Of a DNA stretch of 64,000 nucleotides, positions 1 through 9,967 are shown one piece after another. Under the pieces are notes generated by a model. The model was not told the origin of the DNA. It was given only the letters and a program-made list of their open reading frames with translations, and did no database searches. A program made the position numbers and the translations under genes. The stretch is from Komagataella phaffii GS115 (Eukaryota; Ascomycota; Pichiomycetes; Pichiales; Pichiaceae): positions 2,108,001-2,172,000 of the forward strand of contig NC_012963.1 in the NCBI RefSeq assembly GCF_000027005.1, read 5' to 3'. Within the stretch, counting starts at the first letter, position 1; every line of letters starts with the position of its first letter.

Positions 1-1091
1 ATTTGCCCATGGATCAAGCTGGAGCAATCAAAGCCCGAATAGTTAGTTCAATGCAATCTTTACAACATGAATTTGGTGTAAAAGATCTTCAGGATATTAA
101 CACAGAAGCAGGAGAGCGGAAATTTTCCAACGACTTAAAGGTTGCAGGTGTAAAGTCTAATTTGAAGAACAAGAATGATTACTACCTCGGAGAGGATTGG
201 AATAGTAAGAAAGAGAGAATCCGTAAGCAGAGCCCTTATGGACATTTGGAGCATTGGAATTTATGCTCTGTTATTGCTAAAACTGGAGACGATCTAACCC
301 AGGAAGCGTTTGCATGTCAATTGATTCAATCTATGGCTACTGTATGGCATAACCATGGAGTTAACATATGGGTAAAGAGAATGCGAATTTTAGTTACCAG
401 CAACTCGACAGGATTAGTCGAAACAATTACTGATGCAGTCTCCATCCATTCGATTAAGAAATCCCTCACAGAATATTTGATTGAGAATAATGAGGATCAC
501 AGGGGAGCAATTGCAACGTTGCTGGATCATTTCAGGATGACCTTTGGTGATCCTAACTCTGCCAGATATAGAAAAGCTCAAAACAACTTCGCTATATCGT
601 TAGCAGCCTACTCAGTAATTTGCTATATTCTTCAAATCAAAGACCGACACAACGGTAATATTATGCTGGATAACGAAGGACACATCATTCACATTGATTT
701 TGGCTTCTTGCTATCGAACTCCCCAGGGTCAGTAGGCTTCGAAGCCGCCCCATTTAAACTGACTCTGGAGTATGTGGATGTTCTAGGGGGCCTAGATGGC
801 GAATATTTCCAAGTTTTCAAACAATCAACTAAGGAGGCTTTCAAGTCACTGCGAAGAAACGCGGAGTCTTTGATTACTATGGTAGAATTGATGCAACGAG
901 ATTCAACTTTGCCATGTTTCAAGGCTGGTGAGAACACAAGTGTTCAACTAAGACAACGACTTCAACTACACCTTTCTGAGGAAGATTCCGATTATTTTGT
1001 AGAAAATTTCCTTATTGGAAAGAGTATTGGAAGTATCTATACGAAACTATACGATCAGTTCCAACTTCTTACCCAAGGTATCTATAGCTGA
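1..1091 (+). CDS. STT4: Phosphatidylinositol 4-kinase STT4, C-terminal part (5' end outside window)
   Basis: This is the catalytic end of a type III phosphatidylinositol 4-kinase, which makes PI4P at the plasma membrane. The frame is open from the left edge, so the large N-terminal helical region is missing from the window. The kinase signature is visible: the catalytic loop DRHNGNI near window residue 216 and the metal-binding HIDFGF segment near residue 231, followed by the SPGSVGFE-type stretch usual in PI4K-alpha enzymes. The protein ends normally with a short tail (LTQGIYS) at TGA. Pik1 has a different arrangement in this region, so Stt4 is preferred. The next gene, GPI13, lies 272 bp downstream on the same strand. 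Confidence 0.88.
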   Translation, partial: LPMDQAGAIKARIVSSMQSLQHEFGVKDLQDINTEAGERKFSNDLKVAGVKSNLKNKNDYYLGEDWNSKKERIRKQSPYGHLEHWNLCSVIAKTGDDLTQEAFACQLIQSMATVWHNHGVNIWVKRMRILVTSNSTGLVETITDAVSIHSIKKSLTEYLIENNEDHRGAIATLLDHFRMTFGDPNSARYRKAQNNFAISLAAYSVICYILQIKDRHNGNIMLDNEGHIIHIDFGFLLSNSPGSVGFEAAPFKLTLEYVDVLGGLDGEYFQVFKQSTKEAFKSLRRNAESLITMVELMQRDSTLPCFKAGENTSVQLRQRLQLHLSEEDSDYFVENFLIGKSIGSIYTKLYDQFQLLTQGIYS

Positions 1092-1363
1092 ATATTACAT
1101 AGTAAAACCTGCCAGAGAGACTAAGGCCCTGAACATCCCAACTGTTTTCGCGGGTTTTTTTTAGTAACTTTCTACTACCAGTTTTCCTGCCTTTAGAAAT
1201 CACCTTTCATCTGCATCATTCTCTGATCCTAGTTTGTTCTCCTCTTTCCACTTTTTTCTTAAGATTTTTCATGGGCCTTTGGTTCTGATAATTTTGGGAA
1301 CGACTATAATAAAACTTGGAAACGAAATTGAGCTTACCGGTTTCCTCCAACTGTTGAACCCCA

Positions 1364-4300
1364 ATGTCAAACGGCTATGATGCACGGTCGATAAGCAACA
1401 GTCCCAGTCAAATAGAAGAAAGTTCAGATATCGGTAGCAATCTGTTACGGCAACGACGGCTGATGAAACAGGCCTACGAAAAGTTTCAGTTCAAAAGCCG
1501 AAAATTGGGTTATCTCCATAATGTCTATTCCCGTGTACTGCTATTGTTGGGGATCCTTCAAGTGATTGGAATCATTTTCTTTACTAAAGGCTTCCTTCTT
1601 TCAAGGACGGTTTTGCCCAACATTGCAAGTTGTGAAAATGGCGACTGTTTCAAGGCTTCTAGTTTCAATAGAACTGTGCTGTTAGTTATTGACGCCTTAA
1701 GATTCGATTTTGTTATACCAGTGGAAGAGTCCTCAATGATGTATCATAACAAATTGACAACTCTATATGATTTGTCCATAAATGAACCAGAGAACTCATT
1801 ACTTTTGAAGTTCATTGCAGATCCCCCGACAACTACTTTACAGCGACTTAAGGGACTCACTACTGGATCCTTACCTACTTTTGTTGATGCTGGCTCTAAC
1901 TTTGACGGTGACACGATAGACGAAGACAACTGGGTGAGTCAGCTGAAATCTCACAATAGAAATGTAGCATTCGTTGGTGATGATACATGGACGGCTATGT
2001 TTAATCCTTTCATTTATCAGAACCTTTCTTACCCTTACGAGTCTTTAAACGTATGGGATTTGCACACGGTGGATAATGGAGTCATTGAGCATTTATTCCC
2101 TATAATCAACGAATATAACGACTGGGACTTTCTAATTGGCCATTTCTTGGGCGTTGATCATTGTGGTCATAGACATGGTCCTCATCATTTTGCGATGGCT
2201 GAAAAACTAATACAAATGGACCAAGTGATCAACCAGGTGATGGATAGCATAGATGATGAAACTCTTTTGATTATTATCGGTGACCACGGTATGGATGAAA
2301 CAGGAAATCATGGAGGGGAATCTACAGATGAAGTCGAAAGCACTCTTTTTATGTACTCGAAGAAACCCTTTTTTGGAAGATTTCAGACCCCGAATGCTTA
2401 TGATATTCAGGATAAGGGTTCTAACTATCGTTGGGTGAACCAAATAGACCTTGTGCCGTCTATATCAATGCTTACTGGTATTCCTATCCCTTTCAACAAC
2501 CTAGGACAACCAATAGAGGAATGTTTTACTGGACCTAGTCACACACCATTGGATTTAGCTTCCGCTAACTATTACACAGCTAATCAGATTAACAATTATA
2601 GACAAAATTCTGAAACGTTGAAAGATGATAGCCAAGTGAATGACTTGTTTCAAGATATTCAATCGATGTGGAACTCAATTACACTAGATTCGAATACCTC
2701 AGCATTAAACGAAAAATGCGTCGAGTATCAAAAGATATCCTTGGAAAGATGTAAAGATCTTTGGGCAAGATTTGATATGCTCGGGATTGGCATCGGTATT
2801 GGAATCATAGCAGCATCATTGGTCATTACTGTGGTTTATTCGAAACTGGTACCTTCAGTTGTCATACCTCAGTTGAACGAGCAAATGTTTACCTCGAGCC
2901 TTGCTTTGATATTCGTCTATTTGGTTGTTATGGCATCCATTCACTTAATACTGAAGCCTGAAAACTTGTCTCTAACAATGGCCCTTGCGCTTGGTGTTGC
3001 GATCGGAATAATTAACGGCACCTTGGCTCCTATAATGGATAGGTATTCTCTGCAATGGCTAATTGGAAAATTGATAGAATTATTACATTGGGATTTTTGG
3101 ACATACTTAGGATTACTGTTGATTACGTTGCATACTTTGATATTCACTTCCAATTCTTTCATCATTTGGGAAGATAAGATTTGCTCATTCTTCCTGCTTA
3201 CTTTCGGTGTTTGTGCGTTATTCGCATCTTTCAGACTGAACACTGCACTGAAAAGACTTATAACCAGTTACCACGCTCTATCTTTCATCATATCAACACG
3301 CATGGTTTCTGTCATTACCTTATGCCGTGAGGAGCAACAACCAAAATGTAGTACAACGTTTGGAAAAAGTTTGTGGGCCATTTTCATGTTGTTCCTAGCC
3401 TCATATTTTGTGCCTGCAACAATCAAAGGCTTTTATAATATTTCATCTTCCTACCAAGGTGCAGCTCCATTGTGGATTGATAAGGGAATGAGGTATTCAA
3501 TTTTTGTTATCGGAGTTTATTGGGCTTTGGATTACATAGAAAACAATGACTACTTGAACAAAGCATTGGATATCCCATTTCCAATACTTGCCTCTATCAA
3601 ATTCACTATATCAAGACTGATATTTGGAATTACAATGGTAGCTGCCAACATTGGATGGCTAATGGGTCCTTTATGTGTCAAGATTAATGTCATGAATGAA
3701 CAGAACAAGGAACAGGGTCCTAAAGAAGTTAAGATTTTGGGATACGGTAATGTTTATGGATCTTCATACTTTTTACTAATTGCCAACTTTACCTGTGCAA
3801 TTCTACTTTTCAACAAACCGCTTGGAGCCTTATCCATATGCGTTCTGGTGCATCAAATCTTAACATTACTGGAGCTGGCTAATTTGCTGAGAATTAGAAC
3901 AAACTTGATATCCATAGTTGTGTTGATACTGTTGTCATACTTGCACTTTTTCACAACTGGTCATCAAGCTACATTACAGGCCATCCATTGGGAGACTGGA
4001 TTTATGATGACCGAGAAGATTACTTTCCCCTTTACTCACATTGGGATTATATTTAACACACTAGGCCCTTTTATTATAGTGTATTTGAGCGTACCGCTTT
4101 TGGTACTATGGAAGATCCCACCAACTAATAAACCGATTTCTCTAATTGGGAAAGTGGCGGAGAATTGTACTGCTTTATCAGCATACCAAACATGTTTAAC
4201 ATTGTCGACGTTGATTATGACAGCAAATTTCCGTCGCCATTTGATGGTTTGGAAAATTTTTGCTCCCAGGTTTATGCTCAATGGAATATTGGCCATCCTA

Positions 4301-4384
4301 CTAAATGTTGTAGTGTTTGGGGTTGGATTTTACATTGCACTGGGTCGAATAGTTAGGAAGATTAACAACATCTTCGGGAAATAA
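1364..4384 (+). CDS. GPI13: GPI ethanolamine phosphate transferase 3 (Gpi13/PIG-O type)
   Basis: An ER membrane enzyme that adds phosphoethanolamine to the third mannose of the GPI precursor, the group later joined to proteins. The 1006 residues show a cytosolic N-terminus, one membrane segment near residues 57-80, then an alkaline-phosphatase-like lumenal domain. Metal-site motifs are VIDALRFDF (about 107), VDHCGHRHGPHH (about 265) and GDHGMDETGNHGG (about 306). From about residue 470 onward there are many hydrophobic membrane segments. The phrase TTTLQRLKGLTTGSLPTF and the spacing match Gpi13 better than Mcd4 or Gpi7. The start is the first ATG after a pyrimidine-rich leader. No intron or frame break is seen. 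Confidence 0.88.
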   Translation: MSNGYDARSISNSPSQIEESSDIGSNLLRQRRLMKQAYEKFQFKSRKLGYLHNVYSRVLLLLGILQVIGIIFFTKGFLLSRTVLPNIASCENGDCFKASSFNRTVLLVIDALRFDFVIPVEESSMMYHNKLTTLYDLSINEPENSLLLKFIADPPTTTLQRLKGLTTGSLPTFVDAGSNFDGDTIDEDNWVSQLKSHNRNVAFVGDDTWTAMFNPFIYQNLSYPYESLNVWDLHTVDNGVIEHLFPIINEYNDWDFLIGHFLGVDHCGHRHGPHHFAMAEKLIQMDQVINQVMDSIDDETLLIIIGDHGMDETGNHGGESTDEVESTLFMYSKKPFFGRFQTPNAYDIQDKGSNYRWVNQIDLVPSISMLTGIPIPFNNLGQPIEECFTGPSHTPLDLASANYYTANQINNYRQNSETLKDDSQVNDLFQDIQSMWNSITLDSNTSALNEKCVEYQKISLERCKDLWARFDMLGIGIGIGIIAASLVITVVYSKLVPSVVIPQLNEQMFTSSLALIFVYLVVMASIHLILKPENLSLTMALALGVAIGIINGTLAPIMDRYSLQWLIGKLIELLHWDFWTYLGLLLITLHTLIFTSNSFIIWEDKICSFFLLTFGVCALFASFRLNTALKRLITSYHALSFIISTRMVSVITLCREEQQPKCSTTFGKSLWAIFMLFLASYFVPATIKGFYNISSSYQGAAPLWIDKGMRYSIFVIGVYWALDYIENNDYLNKALDIPFPILASIKFTISRLIFGITMVAANIGWLMGPLCVKINVMNEQNKEQGPKEVKILGYGNVYGSSYFLLIANFTCAILLFNKPLGALSICVLVHQILTLLELANLLRIRTNLISIVVLILLSYLHFFTTGHQATLQAIHWETGFMMTEKITFPFTHIGIIFNTLGPFIIVYLSVPLLVLWKIPPTNKPISLIGKVAENCTALSAYQTCLTLSTLIMTANFRRHLMVWKIFAPRFMLNGILAILLNVVVFGVGFYIALGRIVRKINNIFGK

Positions 4385-4442
4385 ATAAAACGTATAGCCT
4401 TATAGAGAAGAGAGGCCGTATACTATTACGACTTCAGTGTTA

Positions 4443-5519
4443 TTATCTGTCGTCAAAAAACATCTGATCTCCTAAGAAATCGTTGCCAATCATCTCGTCA
4501 TTGACAAATAGATTTTGGTTCATCAATTCACTCTCTGGAGGGTTACTAAACTCAGATCCATTTTCTAGAGGATCTGCTGGCATTTGGAACATTAAGCCTT
4601 GAGAGTTTGTATTGCCAGACGATCCATTAAATTGGGGAATAATAGCAGACTCCTGAGATTGCGGCGGCATGAAACTTGGTACTGGTGGTTGAAACATATC
4701 CTGTATATCTGTCTGTGATTGAGCTTCCTGCTGTTGCTTTTGTTGTTGCTCTTGCATTTGAAGCCTATATGCTTCTTGTTTCTTCTGATTAAGCATCTCC
4801 AATGCTTCTTTGGCCTCATCGGCCGTAACTGAAATACGTCCTGCGTTTAACTTGCTAGTACTCAGTTGTCTCACAATCTGGTCGTCATCTATCCTCTTGT
4901 TAAATTTGTCTTTTAATTCAGACTGAAGCAAACTCAACGAGTCTTTTTGTGATTGAAAGTCCTCGTTGCTGCTCAATCGTGTGTGTAATAAGGCTAGCTT
5001 ATTGTAAGCTTTCTCCATGAAAATAAACTCGTCATCAATTAAGTTGTCTATGTTCTGAGCATTTTTTAACTCCTCTTCTTCGTCATGCAGTTGCTTTTGT
5101 AGAAGTTCAGACTTCAACCTGATCAAGTTGATATCACCCAACAGAACGTCATCTGCGTCGATTGAATTAGTGGCCAACCTAGACGTCAAGGCAACCTTTT
5201 CGTCTTCCTTTAAGTTTTTCAGTTCGAACTTCTTCCCACCAATTTTAGCACCAGGAAATGAAGCCGGCGGAATAATACTATCAATAGGAATATACTTGGT
5301 AATTAGATTATCCAAAAGCTCGTTGTTTGAGATAAACTTGCTGATAGCACTAGTGCGAAAAGAAAATATATCAGCTTCATCATGTGCTCCCACCGACTCA
5401 TCGTGTTTGGTCGCCACTGGTTCTGTTTGAGGAGTACGGTTAGTATTGGACGAGGAAACCCCAACAGGTGGTTGGTTTCGGGTAGGAGGTCTTCCTCTCC
5501 TTCTTTTTACTGAAGGCAT
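4443..5519 (-). CDS. SNF6: Snf6-like SWI/SNF subunit (tentative)
   Basis: A 358-residue acidic/Gln-rich protein. It starts with a basic RRRGRPP patch resembling an AT-hook, then has a segment reading FSFRTSAISKFISNNELLDN near residue 50. That segment resembles the recalled Snf6 motif of S. cerevisiae (ISFRSNLLKNFISSNDAF). The middle is coiled-coil-like, followed by a Gln run near residue 260. The last 20 residues are acidic and aromatic (DFLGDQMFFDDR), also like the Snf6 tail. Snf6 is a fungal subunit of the SWI/SNF chromatin remodeller. The longest frame begins 16 codons upstream at an ATG, but the downstream ATG before SVKRRRGRPP gives a more natural N-terminus. Similarity is short, so the name is a hypothesis. 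Confidence 0.5.
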   Translation of the reverse strand: MPSVKRRRGRPPTRNQPPVGVSSSNTNRTPQTEPVATKHDESVGAHDEADIFSFRTSAISKFISNNELLDNLITKYIPIDSIIPPASFPGAKIGGKKFELKNLKEDEKVALTSRLATNSIDADDVLLGDINLIRLKSELLQKQLHDEEEELKNAQNIDNLIDDEFIFMEKAYNKLALLHTRLSSNEDFQSQKDSLSLLQSELKDKFNKRIDDDQIVRQLSTSKLNAGRISVTADEAKEALEMLNQKKQEAYRLQMQEQQQKQQQEAQSQTDIQDMFQPPVPSFMPPQSQESAIIPQFNGSSGNTNSQGLMFQMPADPLENGSEFSNPPESELMNQNLFVNDEMIGNDFLGDQMFFDDR

Positions 5520-5621
5520 GGTGGTTAGAAGATATGTGTTTATACTGATAATGTGAGATGCACCCACTCATTCGCGAATGTATGGAGTATATAAATATAA
5601 AATTAGATAATCAGCTGGGCA

Positions 5622-8600
5622 TTAGTCCAAAGACGAAACAGAGTTCTCTGTAAAGTTGGTAGAGTGAGTAAGTTCATACTTCTTCATTCTCATATTTCGT
5701 CTTCTGTTGATAAATGAAAGGGCAGAATTTGTTCCACCAGGTGACGAATCCTCAGTGCCTATGTTTCCTTCACTATCCTCCTCAATAAGGTTATCGTTAC
5801 CTAGATAAAGAATTTTCATGACATTACCAAAAGCCACAACAATAGATTTGTGCCCAAATTTGGCAACGGGTCCAATCTTTTTTATCAAAAGGCCTTCGTC
5901 TACCCCATTCGGAATCTCGAAATAATGAACCTGACCATTTGATGACATGGTCCAACCTTCCCAAATGTCACTCAGGTGAGGCATGGTGGGGGACGGTTCT
6001 CTGGATATAGGGGACCCTACTCTTTTAATTAGTCCCGAAGAGCCTTCTACGAAATCTAATGATGTCGAATAGCCTTCTGTATCTTTGATGTTTTCCGTCT
6101 CACCCTCTCCTTTCTTTCGTACACCAATCAACATGTTTAGATCAGTCGTGACCCATCTCTCAACACCATCAAGCCAATGCTGGTGCTCAGTAACTGAAGA
6201 AAAACCTAAACATCTTGTTTCTCTAACATCTCTTTCTACACGCAAACAGATATTGTTCTTGGCTCTGTTGTCTATGCTGAAGGTGTGTAATATCAACACG
6301 TCTGAATCTTTTTCTGTGTAAGCGATGGAGAAGGAAGATATCGAAGCACATCCACAAAACTTGCAGTGTGCTGGAGTCGAATGAAACACCCTGAAGGTGT
6401 CTTTCTTAAACTGGCCGATAGAAAACGACTTTACAATAGTACCTGTTTGGACGTCGACCAGCTCTGCTACCAGGCCTTTAGCCTGAACAAACATTCCAAC
6501 AAAAGGTACCATATCAATCACAACTTCTTTGAAATCGGACGGAACGTTAGAAATTTCCTTTCCAATATGCTTTCTCGTAGATTCATTTGAAAGCTTCGTA
6601 TCGCCGGATTGAACTGGTGCTGACGCTAATGGTGATGAAACAGCGGACACATGTGGTTGATTATAAACCAATGAATTTGGACCAGACAACAATTCCATAG
6701 TCCCTTTATTGGAATTAGAGGCTTCAGGCTGGATAGGAAGCGATCTTACTTTCCACTTATTATTTACCACAGTAGCAATAAGAAGCTTTCCTTCAATGTC
6801 GATTGCTATCAATCTCATGTTCACACGAGGAGAAGATAGTTTCCTCGCACAGACTAATGGAAGCTTTGAAAGTCGAATCTCTTGAACTCCACCATACATA
6901 CAATCAATAGTATACATGATACCTTCCGACACAGTAATAACAAATTCATTATTTTTACATTCGGATAGTGATTGGAGGTTGTTAGTTCTGTTGTAGGTAG
7001 AGTCAATAGACATTGAACGGGGTGAATTGGTAGACTTAGTAGAAAGGTTACTATTCTTCTTGGTAAGGGGACTCGACATTGGACTTGAACCCAAGGATTT
7101 CTTGATGTTTGAGACTCCCTTCCTATGTGCAATGGGGGTCTTCTTGCGAAAAAAAGATTCAAGTACTTCTGAGTTTTGTAAACAGGTAAATCTGACTCTC
7201 CAAATCCAAGACATCGTTAACCTCGACCAACATTTGACAACACCCGACTTACTGAAAACTGCAATCAAACTACCATTGTTTGACATTACAACGTTGGTGA
7301 TCGGCCATAAACTTGATGAAATTGGCAATTGAGTTGGAAAAGGTAAAGGATCGGTAAGTGGCGACCAAACTAACAGTTTGTGATCGATACCAACACTTAT
7401 AATGAAAGGACATGCAGAAGTGCTTATCTTTATGATGTCCAGAAAATGCCCGTTGATTAACTCTCTGGATTGAAATAAGGGGGTGCCACTCTCTTTCTCT
7501 GTAAAAAGACTCGTTGCGCTTTTGGAACTTGAATCTGATTTCATTAAGGAACTTGCCTGTTTATATTGCTGAGAACTGCTGAAAATGACATTCTCTGAAT
7601 TGATGGTGAAGTTGAGTACGAGTCCTGAAATGCACAAGATAAACAAAAGAGATGTCAGGAATTCCAGCAAATAATAACCATCAAATTTGTAAACAGTACT
7701 AAGGCTCAAGCCCATATTGAAAATACCATTGCTCGATGAATATTGTTCCAAGACACTTTTGGAAAGAGCAATTTTGGGTTCTTCAACCTCAATGAGTAGA
7801 GTATCTCCAATTGAGTTGGACGAAGCAAACTGTTCCATCACTTTTACCAACTCTGCACCAAGAGCTTTGCTTCCCAAAAAGAACAAGAACCGTCTATTCA
7901 CGCCAGTTAACTCTAGCGAGAGAGAAGGAATGGAAGGGGTGGAAAAATTCAACTGATTAAAAGACTCGATTGACTGAGGTACAACTGTAGATGCTGAAAG
8001 TAATCCGGTGTGACCATCCATCCATCGGATGTTTGCAGCAATAAGGAACAAAACCATAATGATGGAGCCAGTCACTGTAGTTGTCAATGGGAGCCTGATT
8101 TTCAGAATATATTGATAGAGAACCAATTGAACTCGCTCACCGAATATTTTGGCGGTGGTAGCTGCTAGAACTGAATTCGACATGGAGCCTCTGGCAATTC
8201 TTCTTTGGTCCCAATTGTCGGTATCATGCTCTTCAAGTAACAGGTCTCCCAGTTCTGTCCTTCGAATATCAATCAATAGCACTGCTGTAAAAAATGTTGA
8301 ATGTAAAATATGTTGGATGATCAATGCAATTCCTGCAAATATACAGAATTGCCTCGTTTCAGTACTAACAAATCTGGGCACAATGAACAACAAAATTATC
8401 AGATCAACGACGACAATATTGGTCGAAACTATTCCACTGCAAACAATACTTCTAGTTAACCTTGCTTGTGTCGATAAAGAGTCATTCGTCCTAAAAACTG
8501 CATTGATCAGCCTGAACATGTTCTCCGTTCCAACAGCAACTACTACAAACGGCAGAGCTTGGAGTGGGAAGTGAAATAGATCAATTCCCTTAAAAAGGTA

Positions 8601-9584
8601 AGATGAAATGGTAGCTGCCGATAAAAGGGAAAACGACATTTCCACAATAAAAGCGACAAACAGCCCCAACCTGGATTTCACCGAGTGCAGGTTGAACAAA
8701 GAGATAAAGAAGTAAGTGGCAATAGAAGCGTATGCTAGAAATAAAATGAGATGATCTGTCCATGACATTGGGAGGAAGTGTATGCCAAATTTGTGTCTTT
8801 CTGAAGGAGATTCAGTATGAGAAAAAATGGTAAAGTTCGATGGTGTTGATCCATCTATTAACTTCCTTAGATTATCATCCCATATGGTTCCAGCATCGAC
8901 AGAGCCATCAGTTGATGGAATATACAACAACGAGATCTTTAACACGTTAGCGGATTTGAGAACACCATCCACCTTGACAACTCCGGAGAACAAACTATCT
9001 GACGATAGATGTATACCTGCAGGTGATAATCGATTCACTCTAGATCTTATTGTCTTCAAAATGCCCTTTTCGTCCTGGTCAATGCTGTCGGCATTGTTAT
9101 CGAAACACTGTAACGGTGAATGCAAGAAAAATAACATATCAGGTGTACTATAATTCGAATCAGTTCTAAGATCATAAGATATGTTGGTAAGTAAATTATC
9201 TTGTAAATCCAATGTGTCTAAGAGAAACTCTCTGTCTAGAGCAACACCATCTGGTTCCAAGCCATGACCGTTGTGGTCTAAGTTTCGTTGTACCCAGACC
9301 TGCTTGACAGCAAAAAAGGGATGTTCAGTACTCTGGGAATAATCTACGTTTATACTCTTGAAATTAGCAATATGCGAATGGAATACAAAACTTGGGGATG
9401 TATGCAAACTGTACAATGCTGGGTAAGAAAGCATGAAGACCAATGATACCGGCCATAAAATAAACTTCTTTGGAAAGGAAAGTATTTTCTTAGCAAGCTT
9501 CTTATATGCCCTGTACAGTTTTTGGATCCACCAGCTGTGTATTATTCCAACAATAGTCTGTATCAAATGTATAATTTCTTTCAT
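5622..9584 (-). CDS. SCAP-like sterol sensor (SREBP cleavage-activating protein, Scp1-type)
   Basis: A 1320-residue membrane protein with SCAP architecture. It has a first membrane segment at residues 41-60, a large lumenal loop with several N-x-S/T sites, and a sterol-sensing domain of about five helices at residues 275-437. Immediately after it comes IDIRRTELGDL at residues 438-448. Animal SCAP has IDIRRMELADL at almost the same position; MELADL is the COPII Sec23/24 contact, and Asp439 aligns with a functionally important Asp. Further membrane segments lie near 500-520 and 655-675, and the C-terminal half holds WD-type repeats (such as GIDHKLLVWS and SGVVKCWS). In the known pathway SCAP escorts SREBP from ER to Golgi when sterol is low. 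The SREBP partner is not in this window. HMG-CoA reductase, NPC1/Ncr1 and Patched-type proteins also have sterol-sensing domains but lack this motif plus WD repeats. Confidence 0.8.
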   Translation of the reverse strand: MKEIIHLIQTIVGIIHSWWIQKLYRAYKKLAKKILSFPKKFILWPVSLVFMLSYPALYSLHTSPSFVFHSHIANFKSINVDYSQSTEHPFFAVKQVWVQRNLDHNGHGLEPDGVALDREFLLDTLDLQDNLLTNISYDLRTDSNYSTPDMLFFLHSPLQCFDNNADSIDQDEKGILKTIRSRVNRLSPAGIHLSSDSLFSGVVKVDGVLKSANVLKISLLYIPSTDGSVDAGTIWDDNLRKLIDGSTPSNFTIFSHTESPSERHKFGIHFLPMSWTDHLILFLAYASIATYFFISLFNLHSVKSRLGLFVAFIVEMSFSLLSAATISSYLFKGIDLFHFPLQALPFVVVAVGTENMFRLINAVFRTNDSLSTQARLTRSIVCSGIVSTNIVVVDLIILLFIVPRFVSTETRQFCIFAGIALIIQHILHSTFFTAVLLIDIRRTELGDLLLEEHDTDNWDQRRIARGSMSNSVLAATTAKIFGERVQLVLYQYILKIRLPLTTTVTGSIIMVLFLIAANIRWMDGHTGLLSASTVVPQSIESFNQLNFSTPSIPSLSLELTGVNRRFLFFLGSKALGAELVKVMEQFASSNSIGDTLLIEVEEPKIALSKSVLEQYSSSNGIFNMGLSLSTVYKFDGYYLLEFLTSLLFILCISGLVLNFTINSENVIFSSSQQYKQASSLMKSDSSSKSATSLFTEKESGTPLFQSRELINGHFLDIIKISTSACPFIISVGIDHKLLVWSPLTDPLPFPTQLPISSSLWPITNVVMSNNGSLIAVFSKSGVVKCWSRLTMSWIWRVRFTCLQNSEVLESFFRKKTPIAHRKGVSNIKKSLGSSPMSSPLTKKNSNLSTKSTNSPRSMSIDSTYNRTNNLQSLSECKNNEFVITVSEGIMYTIDCMYGGVQEIRLSKLPLVCARKLSSPRVNMRLIAIDIEGKLLIATVVNNKWKVRSLPIQPEASNSNKGTMELLSGPNSLVYNQPHVSAVSSPLASAPVQSGDTKLSNESTRKHIGKEISNVPSDFKEVVIDMVPFVGMFVQAKGLVAELVDVQTGTIVKSFSIGQFKKDTFRVFHSTPAHCKFCGCASISSFSIAYTEKDSDVLILHTFSIDNRAKNNICLRVERDVRETRCLGFSSVTEHQHWLDGVERWVTTDLNMLIGVRKKGEGETENIKDTEGYSTSLDFVEGSSGLIKRVGSPISREPSPTMPHLSDIWEGWTMSSNGQVHYFEIPNGVDEGLLIKKIGPVAKFGHKSIVVAFGNVMKILYLGNDNLIEEDSEGNIGTEDSSPGGTNSALSFINRRRNMRMKKYELTHSTNFTENSVSSLD

Positions 9585-9967
9585 CCTTTATACGTGACCA
9601 AACACATTTAGATGCGATGGAAAGCAGGGTACTAAAATACTCAATTAGAGGATGAGAGAAATTTGGCTTGATGGAGAAGTCTTCGGACAGAAGCTGTATC
9701 TTGCTTGATACTCAAATCTATTGAATAATTCAGGAACGTTGGACTGTAATTGCCTAAGCCATTTTTTCATCTTTTCCTAATTTTGTGTAAAATTCGCGCA
9801 TCACTCAGACCCAGGGGAGGTGGCGGGAGGGGAGAGAATATGCCTTCCCAGGCACTACAAGGAGGCTCGGAACGGTCCGGAGACAGAGAGGGGACAGAAG
9901 CTAGGATACGACAAAAAGATGATATTAGTTAGTAGTACTCGGAGGTAAACTTACACACATTAGTAGC
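9585..9967. other. Intergenic: promoter of the SCAP-like gene and 3' region of RVS161
   Basis: 383 bp without a convincing gene. The plus strand is G-rich between 9811 and 9895 and contains three AGGGG stress-response-type pentamers at 9813, 9828 and 9889. A 60-codon frame at 9750-9932 starts with ATG but is low-complexity Arg/Gly and shows no family features, so it is not called. Confidence 0.5.

Noticed and set aside
8149..8574. 141-residue plus-strand frame inside the SCAP-like gene
   Set aside because: It lies wholly antisense to the membrane-domain codons of a clear gene and has no recognisable family features.
9807..9835. G-quadruplex in the SCAP-like promoter
   Set aside because: Only three tracts of three or more G are present, so a stable three-layer quadruplex cannot form. 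It is mentioned only as a weak possibility.
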